The notes beneath the pieces were generated by a model. The model was given only the letters and a program-made list of their open reading frames with translations, did no database searches and was not told the origin of the DNA. From Ktedonospora formicarum (GTDB lineage Bacteria; Chloroflexota; Ktedonobacteria; Ktedonobacterales; Ktedonobacteraceae), in NCBI RefSeq assembly GCF_016587355.1, contig NZ_BNJF01000007.1:1-64000 (forward strand): a stretch of 64,000 nt of DNA, in the 5' to 3' direction. The stretch's first letter is position 1; each line of letters begins with the position of its first letter. The position numbers and the translations under genes are program-made. Positions 55,142-63,813 of the stretch are shown piece after piece.

Positions 55142-55574
55142 TATGTTTTTGAGATACAAAAGCGTTGCTCTCCTCTTCCTGAGCGGGGTATTCAGCATAT
55201 TGCTCGTCGCTGGTGCTCCTCTATCGGCTTCTGCTATCAGTAGCATGCCCACAAAGGAGCACCAGCGGACCCAAGGAGGCCCCTTCGGTGATCAGCCATA
55301 TGGTACATCCTTTGGGCCATATGAAGGCAGCTACGGAGCGAGTAACGCAGGAAATCTCTTTGGTGGTCAGTCGTATGGTATGCCCTTTGGTTCGAGCAGA
55401 TACACCAGTTCAGACACACCTGTCAATCAGGTAATGGGGCAAAACTCGGCAAAAGATGTACTTGTAGGCGGCTATGTAAGAAGCAGGGTTAAAACAAGTT
55501 TCTTGAAGAGTAGACAAATATCTCTTTCCTTTGGCATTTGTTGCTCTTGCGTTCGTCCTTCGTTTCTGCTATAA
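55142..55574 (+). CDS. Secreted Gly/Tyr-rich protein, possibly truncated at its 3' end
   Basis: The ATG has AAGGAG upstream. The signal peptide ends near ASAIS. The mature part is repetitive and Gly/Tyr/Ser-rich, with repeats like SYGMPFGSS. The last 30 residues look different in composition and the frame then runs into a TnpB-type remnant, so the natural C-terminus may be missing. Function unknown. Confidence 0.5.
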
Positions 55575-55585
55575 TTACTCCTCGT

Positions 55586-55793
55586 ACGGTGAGTTACACC
55601 GGAATTCACGCCTGTGGAGATCCTGTAAGACCCGGTATATCCAGGCACGTTGTTCGTTGAAGCAGGAACCGAACGCGAAATATGGCTTGTCCATATTTGG
55701 GTAAGTTTCGGATAACGGTTATGCGCGCCTATCTCTGGTACGCAGCCAGAGGGGGAAGATTCGTAGGCTTTAGGGGGATAGTTATATGCCTCG
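55586..55793 (+). mobile_element. TnpB 3'-end and omega-RNA remnant of an IS200/IS605-type element
   Basis: The frame from GTGAGTTACACCGG encodes VSYTGIHACGDPVRP and then a stop, which is the well-known TnpB C-terminus (NACGD-type). The downstream bases keep a structured RNA-like region through GAAGCAGGAACCGAACGCG. They end in GGCTTTAGGGGGATAGTTAT, a right-end-like sequence. No other part of tnpB is present. The most likely reading is a relic or a small non-autonomous derivative of such an element. Confidence 0.7.
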
Positions 55794-55831
55794 CTGCGCA
55801 TATACCTACCCTGGATAATCCCTCCGTGATG

Positions 55832-55899
55832 AATAGAGTAGAAATGAAACTGGCCCTTATAGTACCTGTAATAAGGGCCAGTTTCATTTCTACTCTATT
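55832..55899. terminator. Perfect 29-bp hairpin downstream of the TnpB remnant
   Basis: Arms at 55832-55860 and 55871-55899 with a 10-base loop. Whether it belongs to the remnant or to the neighbouring M55 gene is unclear. Confidence 0.65.
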
Positions 55900-56115
55900 T
55901 ATGCTACTTCACGTGTAGGATTGTAGGGCAATATGGTACACAATGAGATGATACATGTTTTTGTCGTACCTGTTTGTCAACGCCTCGTAATGGCATGCTC
56001 AACAGAACGTTCGACATTGTAGGCCTGAAGGTACCTAACAAAACAGAGAAGGCTGGTAAACCACGGCGCCTGTTGACACACTTATGGACTATGCCAGGCA
56101 AAGAAAGGCTGCACA
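55900..56115. other. Gap after the remnant, no gene recognised
   Basis: About 215 bases between the remnant hairpin and the stop of the M55 gene. I found no credible ORF; small overlapping reading frames here have no ribosome sites. Confidence 0.4.
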
Positions 56116-56943
56116 CTAGCGATCTACCAGAGCTCGCGTCAATGTCACCAATGTTACAAAGGTGCGATAGAGATCAAGTAGATTCTCCTCAACAACTCGT
56201 ACAGTGCGTGAATTGACACGCTCCACACCACGAATCCAGAGAGCCATATCCGCCATGTCCGCAACCAGGAAAGTCACCTCCATAGTAACAGGCAGGGTAA
56301 ATTTTGGCGGCTCCATGCGTCCTAGCTGCTCCACAGCGCGCTTCGCGCCAGCGTGCAGCAATTCACAGGCAACCTCGGGATGCAGATTGGAGGCTGCGAA
56401 ACGCCCAAGCGACTCTTTCACCACGACCATCTCAGCATGCGGCGCAAGAGGCTGTGCCTCCTGGGCCGTGGCAGTGTCTCCACTGACCAGGATAATAGGC
56501 ACGCCGTAATGCGCGGCAACCAGGGCATTGAGGCCCGACTCACCGACAATTGCACCGTTTAGCCGTACCTCCCAGATAGCACCCGGATTATAGGTGTGCG
56601 AGAGGATGGCGCGCTCGGCTCCAATCGAGCCATGATAGCTGACAAAGCAGACGCCATCAAAGGAGGCATCTAAACCTTGCATCATATAGAGCGGCTTGTG
56701 GCGACCAGTAATTAGGGTCGCACGCCCCAGGAGATCCTGGGGGTGCAGATTACGCATGGCATGGTGCGCATCGTTCACAACGAACTCACTCGCGCCCGCC
56801 TCTAGCGCTCCCGCAATCACGGCGTTCACTTCATTGGTCAGCAAGTGGCGTCCCTGAGCGTACTCATGATTGCCTTCGATGATCTGCTCCCAGGCTACGA
56901 TGCCACTGGTGCCCTCAAAATCGGTCGAAAGAAAGAGTTTCAT
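56116..56943 (-). CDS. M55 D-aminopeptidase-like protein (DppA family)
   Basis: 275 residues from the ATG at 56943 (AAGGTGAG upstream). The metal-binding STDFEGTSG at the N-terminus is the DppA signature (SxDxEG), and NDAHHAM and YHG loops follow. The family has zinc-dependent D-aminopeptidase activity on D-Ala-type peptides. It is the last gene of a galT-galK-dppA-like run on one strand, separated by 25 bases from galK, so cotranscription is likely. Why it sits with galactose genes is unexplained. Confidence 0.8.
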   Translation of the reverse strand: MKLFLSTDFEGTSGIVAWEQIIEGNHEYAQGRHLLTNEVNAVIAGALEAGASEFVVNDAHHAMRNLHPQDLLGRATLITGRHKPLYMMQGLDASFDGVCFVSYHGSIGAERAILSHTYNPGAIWEVRLNGAIVGESGLNALVAAHYGVPIILVSGDTATAQEAQPLAPHAEMVVVKESLGRFAASNLHPEVACELLHAGAKRAVEQLGRMEPPKFTLPVTMEVTFLVADMADMALWIRGVERVNSRTVRVVEENLLDLYRTFVTLVTLTRALVDR

Positions 56944-56968
56944 GGGCTCACCTTTCTCGATGAGAGTC

Positions 56969-58246
56969 CTATTCAGCCTCCCAAACGGCCATACCTGGCC
57001 CACCTGCCGCGCGACAGATATCAATGCTAGCATGACGCCCTGTGCGTGGGAAGTATTGTTGCTCTACAGCCTGCGTGAGCGCGTCAACGGCCTCACGACG
57101 TACTAGATTGACCGTGCAGCCACCAAAGCCACCACCCATCATACGCCCACCAAGGACGCCGGGCACCTGCTGAGCAATATCGACCAGCACATCCAGTTCA
57201 GGACAACTGACCTCATACTCATCGCGTAACCCCGCATGCCCATCCCAAAGAATCGCGCCCACGATCCCGAAATCATTCTGTTTGAGCGCTTCCACGACAC
57301 GCAGAACACGTGCGTCCTCAGCGACAACATACCCGGCACGCTTGCGCAACACCTCAGAGAGCACATACTGATAACGCTCAAACTGCTCTGGTGTGATATC
57401 ACGCAATGCCTTGATTTCACTTGCCGAGCTATTCTCTGGCTCAGCATTCAGGATAGCCTCACGCAGCAGGCACGTCGCCTCTTCACATTGTTCCCGGCGC
57501 TCATTATAGGCCGTCTCGGCCAGATCGTGACGTACGCTAGTATCAATCACGACAATGGTTACTTCAGGGTCCTCAAAAGGATAGTAGTGATACGCGAGCG
57601 AGCGGCAATCCAGAAGCGCGGTTTTCCCAGGCTCACCCAGGCAGGAAGCGGCCTGATCCAAGATTCCACACATTACGCCGGAGGCAATCTGCTCTGCTCG
57701 CTGGCAGAGCGCGGCAACTTCCATCTTCGTCAGGCGTCCACCATCACCAATCGAATGTTGCCCATCAGCGAATTGAAGGCAGGCATACGCGGTCGCAACC
57801 TCTAGCGAGGCGGACGAACTCATGCCGCCCCCCAGTGGCACATCTCCGGTCAGGGTCGCATCAAAACCGCTCAAGGCAATTCCCACGCGCGTCAATTCAG
57901 TCGCCACGCCCAGGACATAGCGGGCCCAACCCGGTAGCGTCTGACGCTGCGCCTCAAAAGAGGCTGGCAGGTCCTCCAGGGTAAACTGGGCGTAGGCCTG
58001 AAAGTGGGCAGACCAGAGGCGCACCGTTTTATCCTGGCGCTTGCGCCCGGCAAAGGCCGATACCCTATCTACTGCCAGAGGCAAAACATAGCCATCGTTA
58101 TAGTCTGTATGCTCACCAATAATATTGACACGCCCAGGAGCCCAGGCAACAGCAAGTGGACCCGCGTATGCAATCTCTTCTTGAAAGGCTTCGGGGAACT
58201 GGCGCGCCGCCTCAACCACTGGTTGGGGATATCTGCCATTGATCAT
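56969..58246 (-). CDS. galK: Galactokinase
   Basis: 425 residues of the GHMP kinase family. The galactokinase signature GRVNIIGEHTDYNDGYVLP is near residue 40. The ATP-binding loop PLGGGMSSSASLEVA and the C-terminal GGRMMGGGFGGCTV glycine block are present. It converts galactose to galactose-1-phosphate in the Leloir pathway. It begins a few bases after the end of galT on the same strand, so the two are one operon. Confidence 0.94.
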   Translation of the reverse strand: MINGRYPQPVVEAARQFPEAFQEEIAYAGPLAVAWAPGRVNIIGEHTDYNDGYVLPLAVDRVSAFAGRKRQDKTVRLWSAHFQAYAQFTLEDLPASFEAQRQTLPGWARYVLGVATELTRVGIALSGFDATLTGDVPLGGGMSSSASLEVATAYACLQFADGQHSIGDGGRLTKMEVAALCQRAEQIASGVMCGILDQAASCLGEPGKTALLDCRSLAYHYYPFEDPEVTIVVIDTSVRHDLAETAYNERREQCEEATCLLREAILNAEPENSSASEIKALRDITPEQFERYQYVLSEVLRKRAGYVVAEDARVLRVVEALKQNDFGIVGAILWDGHAGLRDEYEVSCPELDVLVDIAQQVPGVLGGRMMGGGFGGCTVNLVRREAVDALTQAVEQQYFPRTGRHASIDICRAAGGPGMAVWEAE

Positions 58247-58249
58247 CTT

Positions 58250-59155
58250 TTACGCCCCTTTCTCTATCGCCTGACGCAATTCGGCGGCCTTTTGCTGTGG
58301 GGCGGAATCATTGGTCCACATCCCCCAGATCGACTCTGAAGATGCGGCAAACTTGAGCTTGCCTGGAGCGCGACCAATCGCCAGAATCTCTACATGGAAG
58401 TGGAAACGCTCATCCTCTAACTGGTGAAGCCCAAGCAGGTAAGGCATAGGAGCCATAGCTCCGTCAAAGAGCGCGTTATAGCCACGAATAACCTTCAGCA
58501 GCATCGCAGCCAGATCATGTAACTCGGCATCAGTCGCTTGCGCGATGTTCGGAATGTGACGCTTCAGATAGAGATGTGTCTCATAGGGATAGCGCACATA
58601 GGGAGGCAAGAATGCCTGCCAGGTTTCATTGTTCGCCACCTCAAAATCGGAATTCGTCAATTCATCGCGTACCCGGCAGAAAGGACAACCGCGCCCAGCT
58701 TCATGTTCTAGCACTGTTGTCTCTAGCTTGCGTTCTAAGACGGGCGGAAGAACAGAGACGCCGTACGCCTGCCCATGAGGATGATGCTGTGTCTGACCGA
58801 TAGCTTCGCCACTATTCTCAAAGATCATCACGGCTGGATAGCGTGATGACAGATCGCGGTAGAGATCACGCCAGATTTTGGTGACCGCGAAGACTTCATC
58901 AACTGTGAGTTGCGTAAAGCTCTTCTCATGTTCGCGATTATAAATAACGACATAGGCTTCGCCTACCGGTGGCTGCAAGGGTGGAAAGTCATTGGGATGG
59001 AGCCAGACCTGCGTTCCCTCTGGCACACGGCCCTCGGTAATATCAGCACAAAAAGGGCATTGCGTGGTACCTTCGCGGCGGCTCATGCGGTGAGGCGCAT
59101 TGACAAGATACTGGCGTAGAATCGGATTCCATATCAGGGGAGTACTCTGTTCCAT
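58250..59155 (-). CDS. galT: Galactose-1-phosphate uridylyltransferase
   Basis: 301 residues, slightly shorter than the E. coli enzyme. The active-site motif HHPHGQAYG is present. The zinc sites CPFCADI near the N-terminus and CPFCRVRD in the middle are also present. It transfers UMP between UDP-glucose and galactose-1-phosphate. AGGAAG precedes the ATG. The gene order is galT, galK, then an M55 peptidase on the minus strand; galE is not in the window. Confidence 0.94.
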   Translation of the reverse strand: MEQSTPLIWNPILRQYLVNAPHRMSRREGTTQCPFCADITEGRVPEGTQVWLHPNDFPPLQPPVGEAYVVIYNREHEKSFTQLTVDEVFAVTKIWRDLYRDLSSRYPAVMIFENSGEAIGQTQHHPHGQAYGVSVLPPVLERKLETTVLEHEAGRGCPFCRVRDELTNSDFEVANNETWQAFLPPYVRYPYETHLYLKRHIPNIAQATDAELHDLAAMLLKVIRGYNALFDGAMAPMPYLLGLHQLEDERFHFHVEILAIGRAPGKLKFAASSESIWGMWTNDSAPQQKAAELRQAIEKGA

Positions 59156-59186
59156 ATATTGCTTCCTAAAATAAGGTTCTAAAGTT

Positions 59187-59304
59187 TTCTGCGAAAACCC
59201 GAGCGTGGGCAGCGGTGTTGGTTTTCGCAGAAGGAATAAAGTTTGATCTTATACGGAATGTGTGAGCACATCGGCGCTCATCACGACAGCGACATGCATT
59301 TTCG
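59187..59304. repeat. Two family A repeats upstream of galT
   Basis: Copy 1 (59187-59232) has a perfect 13-bp end repeat: TTCTGCGAAAACC and GGTTTTCGCAGAA. Copy 2 (59249-59304) is diverged (TACGGAATG ... CATTTTCGTATGA). Confidence 0.7.
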
Positions 59305-59313
59305 TATGATTCC

Positions 59314-59880
59314 TTATAGGTGATGAGGATGAAACGAACTGGCCTGATTGCCCATAAGCACACAGCGGCCCTCATGCATCAAGGCATCCAGCACCGCTTT
59401 TTTATCACATGGGCCACCATCTTCGCTCGTTGCCAGGAGCCAGGCATCCCAGGTGTGCTTATCAGTAAACAAGGCCCAGGCAACGGGCGCGACCTGTGTT
59501 TTCGCCACACGCATAATCTCGCGTGCATGCTCAAATCCTGGTTCCAACGCCTGCACAGGTGGTAGCGCCTTGTCATGGAGCGCTTCAAAGGTCCTGAGTG
59601 AGGAAATCTTCCCTTCACGCACTTCGCACACTACTCCAAAGACCAGTACCTCGCGCTCTCCGTGTTCATCGTTGAGCGTATCCCACACCCCGCCTATTAA
59701 CGCGCAATGCGCCGGAAGAGTGCGCAAAAAGAGCTCAATCGACTCTTTGCTCCACCCTCGCCAGGAGGGGAGATGCTCTTGGTCCAGGCGTAGAGCCGCC
59801 GTTAATAAAGGCTTGACCGTTTCCCACAATGCCGAGTCGGTATCGAGCACCGACAAATCTTCTGCAAACACGCTTACCAT
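59314..59880 (-). CDS. Hypothetical protein
   Basis: 188 residues from the ATG at 59880 (GCGAAAGG upstream); the longer reading to 59943 lacks a site. The protein is soluble and has a strand-helix pattern (HCALIGGVWDTLNDEHGERE, LVFGVVCEVREGKISSLR). One cysteine-histidine-rich tail ends MGNQASSFHPHHL. I recognise no family. Confidence 0.5.
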   Translation of the reverse strand: MVSVFAEDLSVLDTDSALWETVKPLLTAALRLDQEHLPSWRGWSKESIELFLRTLPAHCALIGGVWDTLNDEHGEREVLVFGVVCEVREGKISSLRTFEALHDKALPPVQALEPGFEHAREIMRVAKTQVAPVAWALFTDKHTWDAWLLATSEDGGPCDKKAVLDALMHEGRCVLMGNQASSFHPHHL

Positions 59881-60024
59881 CTGCCTTTCGCAATACGAGT
59901 TCCCAATCAGGCCAAATAGCTTCCAGTTCTCAGGCCGTCTCAATTATATAATATATTATCGTAGTGGTTGCGTGTTATACTATGCGAATAGGATTTCAGA
60001 AACTGGCACTTTCAAGAGGCAGCT

Positions 60025-60321
60025 ATGTCCTACATTACAGTACTCTTGTCTGGCCTAGCGCTGCTAGGTCCCGCTGGTATGATAGTACTACTCTTCCTCG
60101 CTGGAAGAGTAACCTGGAGCTTCCGCGATTGCCCCTCTGGCAGCTTTCGTTGGCATATGCGTACCCTTCATCTCAAGCAAATCGCGGCTATCGCCAGCCT
60201 CTTCTGTCTTGCTATGGCAGCCAGTTATGCTCTTCTTGGAGAAATGTGGAGCATCCTCTATCTGCTCTTCGCGCTCAAAGCCAGCACATTCTGGCTCCGC
60301 CTCGTTCTCTGCCCTCTCTAG
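60025..60321 (+). CDS. Small two-span membrane protein
   Basis: 98 residues. The two hydrophobic spans are SYITVLLSGLALLGPAGMIV and IASLFCLAMAASYALLGEMW. AGAGG precedes the ATG. No family is recognised; likely an integral inner-membrane protein. Confidence 0.5.
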   Translation: MSYITVLLSGLALLGPAGMIVLLFLAGRVTWSFRDCPSGSFRWHMRTLHLKQIAAIASLFCLAMAASYALLGEMWSILYLLFALKASTFWLRLVLCPL

Positions 60322-60412
60322 TACCTCCAATTCTGGTATAAGATGCGTTTATTTTCAGTAGAAGATATAGTATAAGACATCTATAGCCAGCCCAATGTCA
60401 CTGGAGGTTTCT

Positions 60413-61165
60413 ATGAGTGCCGCACCATGGTATCAGACATTCTTTGGCGAAGACTACCTGCGTATCTATGCCCCTTTTTTACCCACGGACCGTACAGAGC
60501 ATGAGACGGATGCCATCATAGAGCTACTGCAACTTAGCCCTGGTATGCGCTTACTAGACCTGTGCTGTGGTGATGGGCGACATGCCCTTCCGCTCTCGCG
60601 ACGCGGATACCACGTCACCGGGCTTGACCTGAGTGAAACCTTACTCGCCAGAGCCCGCCAGAAGGCCACGCGTGAAGGTCTTGCCATCGAGTGGTGCCAA
60701 CAAGATATGCGCGCCATCCCCTATGAAGAGACGTTTGATGCTATCTTCAATATCTTCACCTCCTTTGGCTATTTCGAGAGTGACGAAGACGACTTCCTCG
60801 CCCTACAACAGGTGTACAAGGCACTGCTTCCAGGTGGAACCTTTTTACTTGAGACCGTCTATCAGCCGCGCGTCCTGCGCGCATTCTCGCCACATGGGAT
60901 TATCCGCTACGACAATGGCTTGATCGTCATGGAGGAACGCAAGATCGACCTGCTCACCAGCCGAAATGAGGTTCGCATCACTCTGCTCCCGCCCACTGGC
61001 GAACGCATCGAATATCGTCAATCCATTCGGATCTATACCCTAACAGAACTCGCCAATATGCTCACCCAGGCAGGTCTGGAGGTACACGGATACTATGGAG
61101 ACCTCGATGGAAATCCCCTGACCCTGGACAGCCGCCTGGTCATTATCAGCCGCAAGCCAGCCTGA
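60413..61165 (+). CDS. SAM-dependent methyltransferase, class I
   Basis: 250 residues from the ATG at 60413, with GGAGG five bases upstream. Motif I reads LLDLCCGDGRHALPLSRRG, then VTGLDLSETLLARARQKA for motif II-like binding of SAM. QDMRAIPYEETFDAIFNIFTS holds the catalytic-region motif. The class I fold is clear, but the substrate cannot be assigned. It stands alone between a small membrane protein and repeats. Confidence 0.8.
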   Translation: MSAAPWYQTFFGEDYLRIYAPFLPTDRTEHETDAIIELLQLSPGMRLLDLCCGDGRHALPLSRRGYHVTGLDLSETLLARARQKATREGLAIEWCQQDMRAIPYEETFDAIFNIFTSFGYFESDEDDFLALQQVYKALLPGGTFLLETVYQPRVLRAFSPHGIIRYDNGLIVMEERKIDLLTSRNEVRITLLPPTGERIEYRQSIRIYTLTELANMLTQAGLEVHGYYGDLDGNPLTLDSRLVIISRKPA

Positions 61166-61224
61166 TAGACCACGTTACACGCTCCTCTAGACGCTTTCTC
61201 ATAGAATGCGCTATAATTGGCAGT

Positions 61225-61280
61225 GCTATCAATGTATAATAATGAGAACATTATTAGTCATCGTTATACATTGGTATAGC
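61225..61280. repeat. Long imperfect palindrome
   Basis: CAATGTATAA (61230-61239) and TTATACATTG (61264-61273), extended outward by GCTAT/ATAGC with a two-base gap. Could be an operator or a mobile-element end. Confidence 0.5.
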
Positions 61281-61310
61281 GAGACATGACATAGTCAAGG
61301 TCATTATTAT

Positions 61311-61450
61311 GGTCTTATGCGAAAACCAACGCCGCTACTCGCGGCTAGTGCTTACGCGCTCAGGTTTTCGATTTGAAGTAGGTCTTATGCGAAAACCAAC
61401 GCCGCTACTCGCGGCTAGCGCTTACGCGCTCAGGTTTTCGATTTGAAGTA
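61311..61450. repeat. Tandem 70-base duplication of a family A repeat
   Basis: 61311-61380 and 61381-61450 differ at one base (AGTGCTT versus AGCGCTT). Each holds CGAAAACCAACGCCGCT and CTCAGGTTTTCG. Confidence 0.8.
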
Positions 61451-61479
61451 TCAATCAAATATAAGGAAGGTACCTAGCC

Positions 61480-61752
61480 GTGCCGTGGTGTAAATTTTTT
61501 ATTCCCAAAATTGCTGCAACCAACATCAAGCCGGGAGATCCCGACCTGAACGAGCATATTATGTATGCCAAGTGCATCAAAGGGCACGTGCTCAAAGATG
61601 CCAATGACTGGATCTTGTGCGAGAATCTCCCCGCGCCCGACGCCACATGCTGGAAAGAGGGAGGCGAGACGCTCTTCAATATCACGCCCCGCAAGCGTAA
61701 TGCAGATCAAGCGTCCACGCCAGAAGCCAAAGTTCAGAAGAGCAAAGCTTAG
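61480..61752 (+). CDS. Small hypothetical protein
   Basis: 90 residues from a GTG at 61480 with AAGGAAGG upstream. Lys-, Ala- and Asn-rich, with three widely spaced cysteines (PWCKFF, YAKCIK, WILCEN) and an additional TCWKEG. It lies 11 bases before mutY and is probably co-transcribed. Confidence 0.5.
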   Translation: MPWCKFFIPKIAATNIKPGDPDLNEHIMYAKCIKGHVLKDANDWILCENLPAPDATCWKEGGETLFNITPRKRNADQASTPEAKVQKSKA

Positions 61753-61763
61753 AACTGTTATAT

Positions 61764-62747
61764 ATGGACACAGATTCGCAGGACGCACCCATTTCTTCTC
61801 AGCTTGAACCCGAGCAGATTGCGCAGGCTCAGACACAATTATTGGGCTGGTATGCAGCCGAACAGCGCGATCTACCCTGGCGTCGTACCAGTGATCCATA
61901 CGCTATCCTGGTCTCAGAGATTATGCTTCAGCAGACCCAGGTAGATCGTGTGTTGCCTAAATATCAACAATTTCTGACAGCGTTTCCTACCCTTGCCAGT
62001 CTCGCAGAGGCTCCAACCGCCGATGTCATAAATGTCTGGGTACCATTAGGATATAACATGCGCGCGGTACGCCTGCAATCCATAGCGCGCCAGGTCATGA
62101 CCGAATATAGTGGACGCATTCCTGATACCATTGAGGAGTTACTCAAACTCAAGGGGGTTGGGCGCTATACGGCTGGTGCAATCGCATGCTTTGCCTATCG
62201 AAGGCAGGTCGCGACCGTAGATACAAATATTCGGCGCGTGCTCCAACGGATATTTATCGGTGTAGAGCAGCCAGACACGGCCCTGACCGATGGAGAGATG
62301 CTAGCGTTTGCAGAACAGGTCCTTCCTTCTGGTGAAGCCTATAACTGGAACCAGGCCCTGATGGATATGGGAGCGACCATCTGTCCTAGCAACAATCCAA
62401 AATGTGGTACCTGTCCATTACAAACATCTTGCAAAGCCTATCAGGAAATGAGCCAGCATAGCCTCTTTCCATCAGGCATTGTTTTGCGGCAGATACGCAA
62501 GGTAGCGGAAAAGAAAACCAGGTATCAGAGCCAGCCTTTTACAAGCACGAATCGCTACTTCCGTGGCCGTATCGTCGATCTGCTTCGTTCACTATCGGCA
62601 GAGCAACGTATGACACTCGACCTTCTAGGGCCAAGGATCAAGCCTGAGTATAGCGATGCAGACCGTCCCTGGCTACAACGTCTGGTAAGTGGCCTGGCAA
62701 AAGATGGTTTGATCGACGCGACAGAAGAGGGAGTCCGCTTGCCCTGA
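61764..62747 (+). CDS. mutY: A/G-specific adenine DNA glycosylase
   Basis: 327 residues. It removes adenine mispaired with 8-oxoguanine. The helix-hairpin-helix LKGVGRYTAGA near residue 130 and catalytic aspartate in TVDTNIRRV are present. The [4Fe-4S] cysteines are spaced as usual: ICPSNNPKCGTCPLQTSC. The C-terminal part is short and lacks the MutT-like NUDIX domain found in full-length MutY, which in that enzyme recognises 8-oxoG. A shortened MutY or MutY-like protein is therefore possible. Confidence 0.88.
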   Translation: MDTDSQDAPISSQLEPEQIAQAQTQLLGWYAAEQRDLPWRRTSDPYAILVSEIMLQQTQVDRVLPKYQQFLTAFPTLASLAEAPTADVINVWVPLGYNMRAVRLQSIARQVMTEYSGRIPDTIEELLKLKGVGRYTAGAIACFAYRRQVATVDTNIRRVLQRIFIGVEQPDTALTDGEMLAFAEQVLPSGEAYNWNQALMDMGATICPSNNPKCGTCPLQTSCKAYQEMSQHSLFPSGIVLRQIRKVAEKKTRYQSQPFTSTNRYFRGRIVDLLRSLSAEQRMTLDLLGPRIKPEYSDADRPWLQRLVSGLAKDGLIDATEEGVRLP

Positions 62748-62769
62748 CATTAACGTACAGTGCAAAAAA

Positions 62770-62833
62770 CTTATCCGAAATTTCAACGCCACTCTCGACA
62801 GAGCTAGCGCTGAGTATCAGGATTTCGCATAAG
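62770..62833. repeat. Family A repeat before the PIG-L gene
   Basis: CTTATCCGAAATTTCAACGC ... GAGCTAGCGCTGAG ... GATTTCGCATAAG, diverged but complete. Confidence 0.65.
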
Positions 62834-62880
62834 ATGCATGTGTTATTTGACTGAAGCATTTATTTTGGAGGAACGAGCAG

Positions 62881-63702
62881 TTGCGATTAACAAGCTTGAA
62901 TGATATACAGAAACATCATCGCCACATTTTTCTCGCGCCACACTATGACGATGTGGTCTATGCCTGTGGCGGAACACTCAGCGTTCAGGTAAGTAGCGGG
63001 TTGCGCCCTCTGGTCGTGACCGTCTTTGGTGGCGCGCCCACCACTGACACCCTGAGCCCATTCGCCCAGCAGGTGCAGCAGCAGACTGGCTTCGGGGGCC
63101 CAAACAGTGCTCAGGCTGCTATTGAGGCTCGACGCCAGGAGGACACCCAGGCGCTTGATCTGCTTCAATGTGACAATCTCTGGCTTGACTATCAAGACGC
63201 GATCTATCGCGGCACACCAGCATACTACAACAGCAACGCAGAGCTGATTGGTGGAGATGTGAATCCCGCCGATGCTGAGATTGAGCGCCAGCTGGTCAAT
63301 GGCCTGTTGGAGTTGCACAATCGCTTGCCAGACACAGTCTGGTACGCACCTCTCGGTATCGGTCGCCATGTCGATCACCAGATCCTCACCTCAGTCGCCG
63401 ATACCCTGGCCCAGCATGGCGCAAAGGTCTACTTCTACGAGGACTTCCCCTATGTTGTACGCGAGCAGGGCTCACTCGAAGCTCGCCTACAGGAGCTAGA
63501 CCTCAACCTTGAGCCAACGCTGGTAGAAATGTCAGAGATGCTGGAACTACGCATTGAAGCCAGCGAGATCTACAAGTCACAGATCCAATCAAACTTTGGT
63601 AGCACGGAGCAGCTACAAAATATGACACGTCAGTATACTCACAATATCCGACCAGTGGAGACAATCTACCTGGAGCGTTACTGGACATACCGCCGCCACT
63701 AG
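62881..63702 (+). CDS. PIG-L family deacetylase
   Basis: 273 residues from a TTG with GGAGGAACGAGCAG upstream. The zinc motif PHxDD appears as LAPHYDDVVYACGG near residue 20, and GIGRHVDHQ supplies the second histidine (HxxH). The family removes acetyl groups from N-acetylglucosaminyl or similar substrates. Substrate unknown. A 10-bp hairpin lies just behind it. Confidence 0.85.
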   Translation: MRLTSLNDIQKHHRHIFLAPHYDDVVYACGGTLSVQVSSGLRPLVVTVFGGAPTTDTLSPFAQQVQQQTGFGGPNSAQAAIEARRQEDTQALDLLQCDNLWLDYQDAIYRGTPAYYNSNAELIGGDVNPADAEIERQLVNGLLELHNRLPDTVWYAPLGIGRHVDHQILTSVADTLAQHGAKVYFYEDFPYVVREQGSLEARLQELDLNLEPTLVEMSEMLELRIEASEIYKSQIQSNFGSTEQLQNMTRQYTHNIRPVETIYLERYWTYRRH

Positions 63703-63723
63703 TGATCAGGCATATGTGCTATT

Positions 63724-63747
63724 GACAGGCGTTTTCTAACGCCTGTC
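63724..63747 (+). promoter_or_regulatory. 10-bp hairpin overlapping a TTGACA element
   Basis: GACAGGCGTT-TTCT-AACGCCTGTC is preceded by TT, giving TTGACA at 63722-63727. It lies 66 bases before the kinase start and could be an operator or a terminator of the PIG-L gene. Confidence 0.4.
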
Positions 63748-63813
63748 CTGCACTGGCGTGGTATCCTGGAGAGAAACAAGTTGTTGGTGTGGGAAAGGTA
63801 GGAGTGTGGATTC

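Noticed and set aside
55904..56216. Small ORFs on both strands between the remnant and the M55 gene
   Set aside because: No ribosome sites, and one overlaps the M55 coding region; nothing recognisable in either product.
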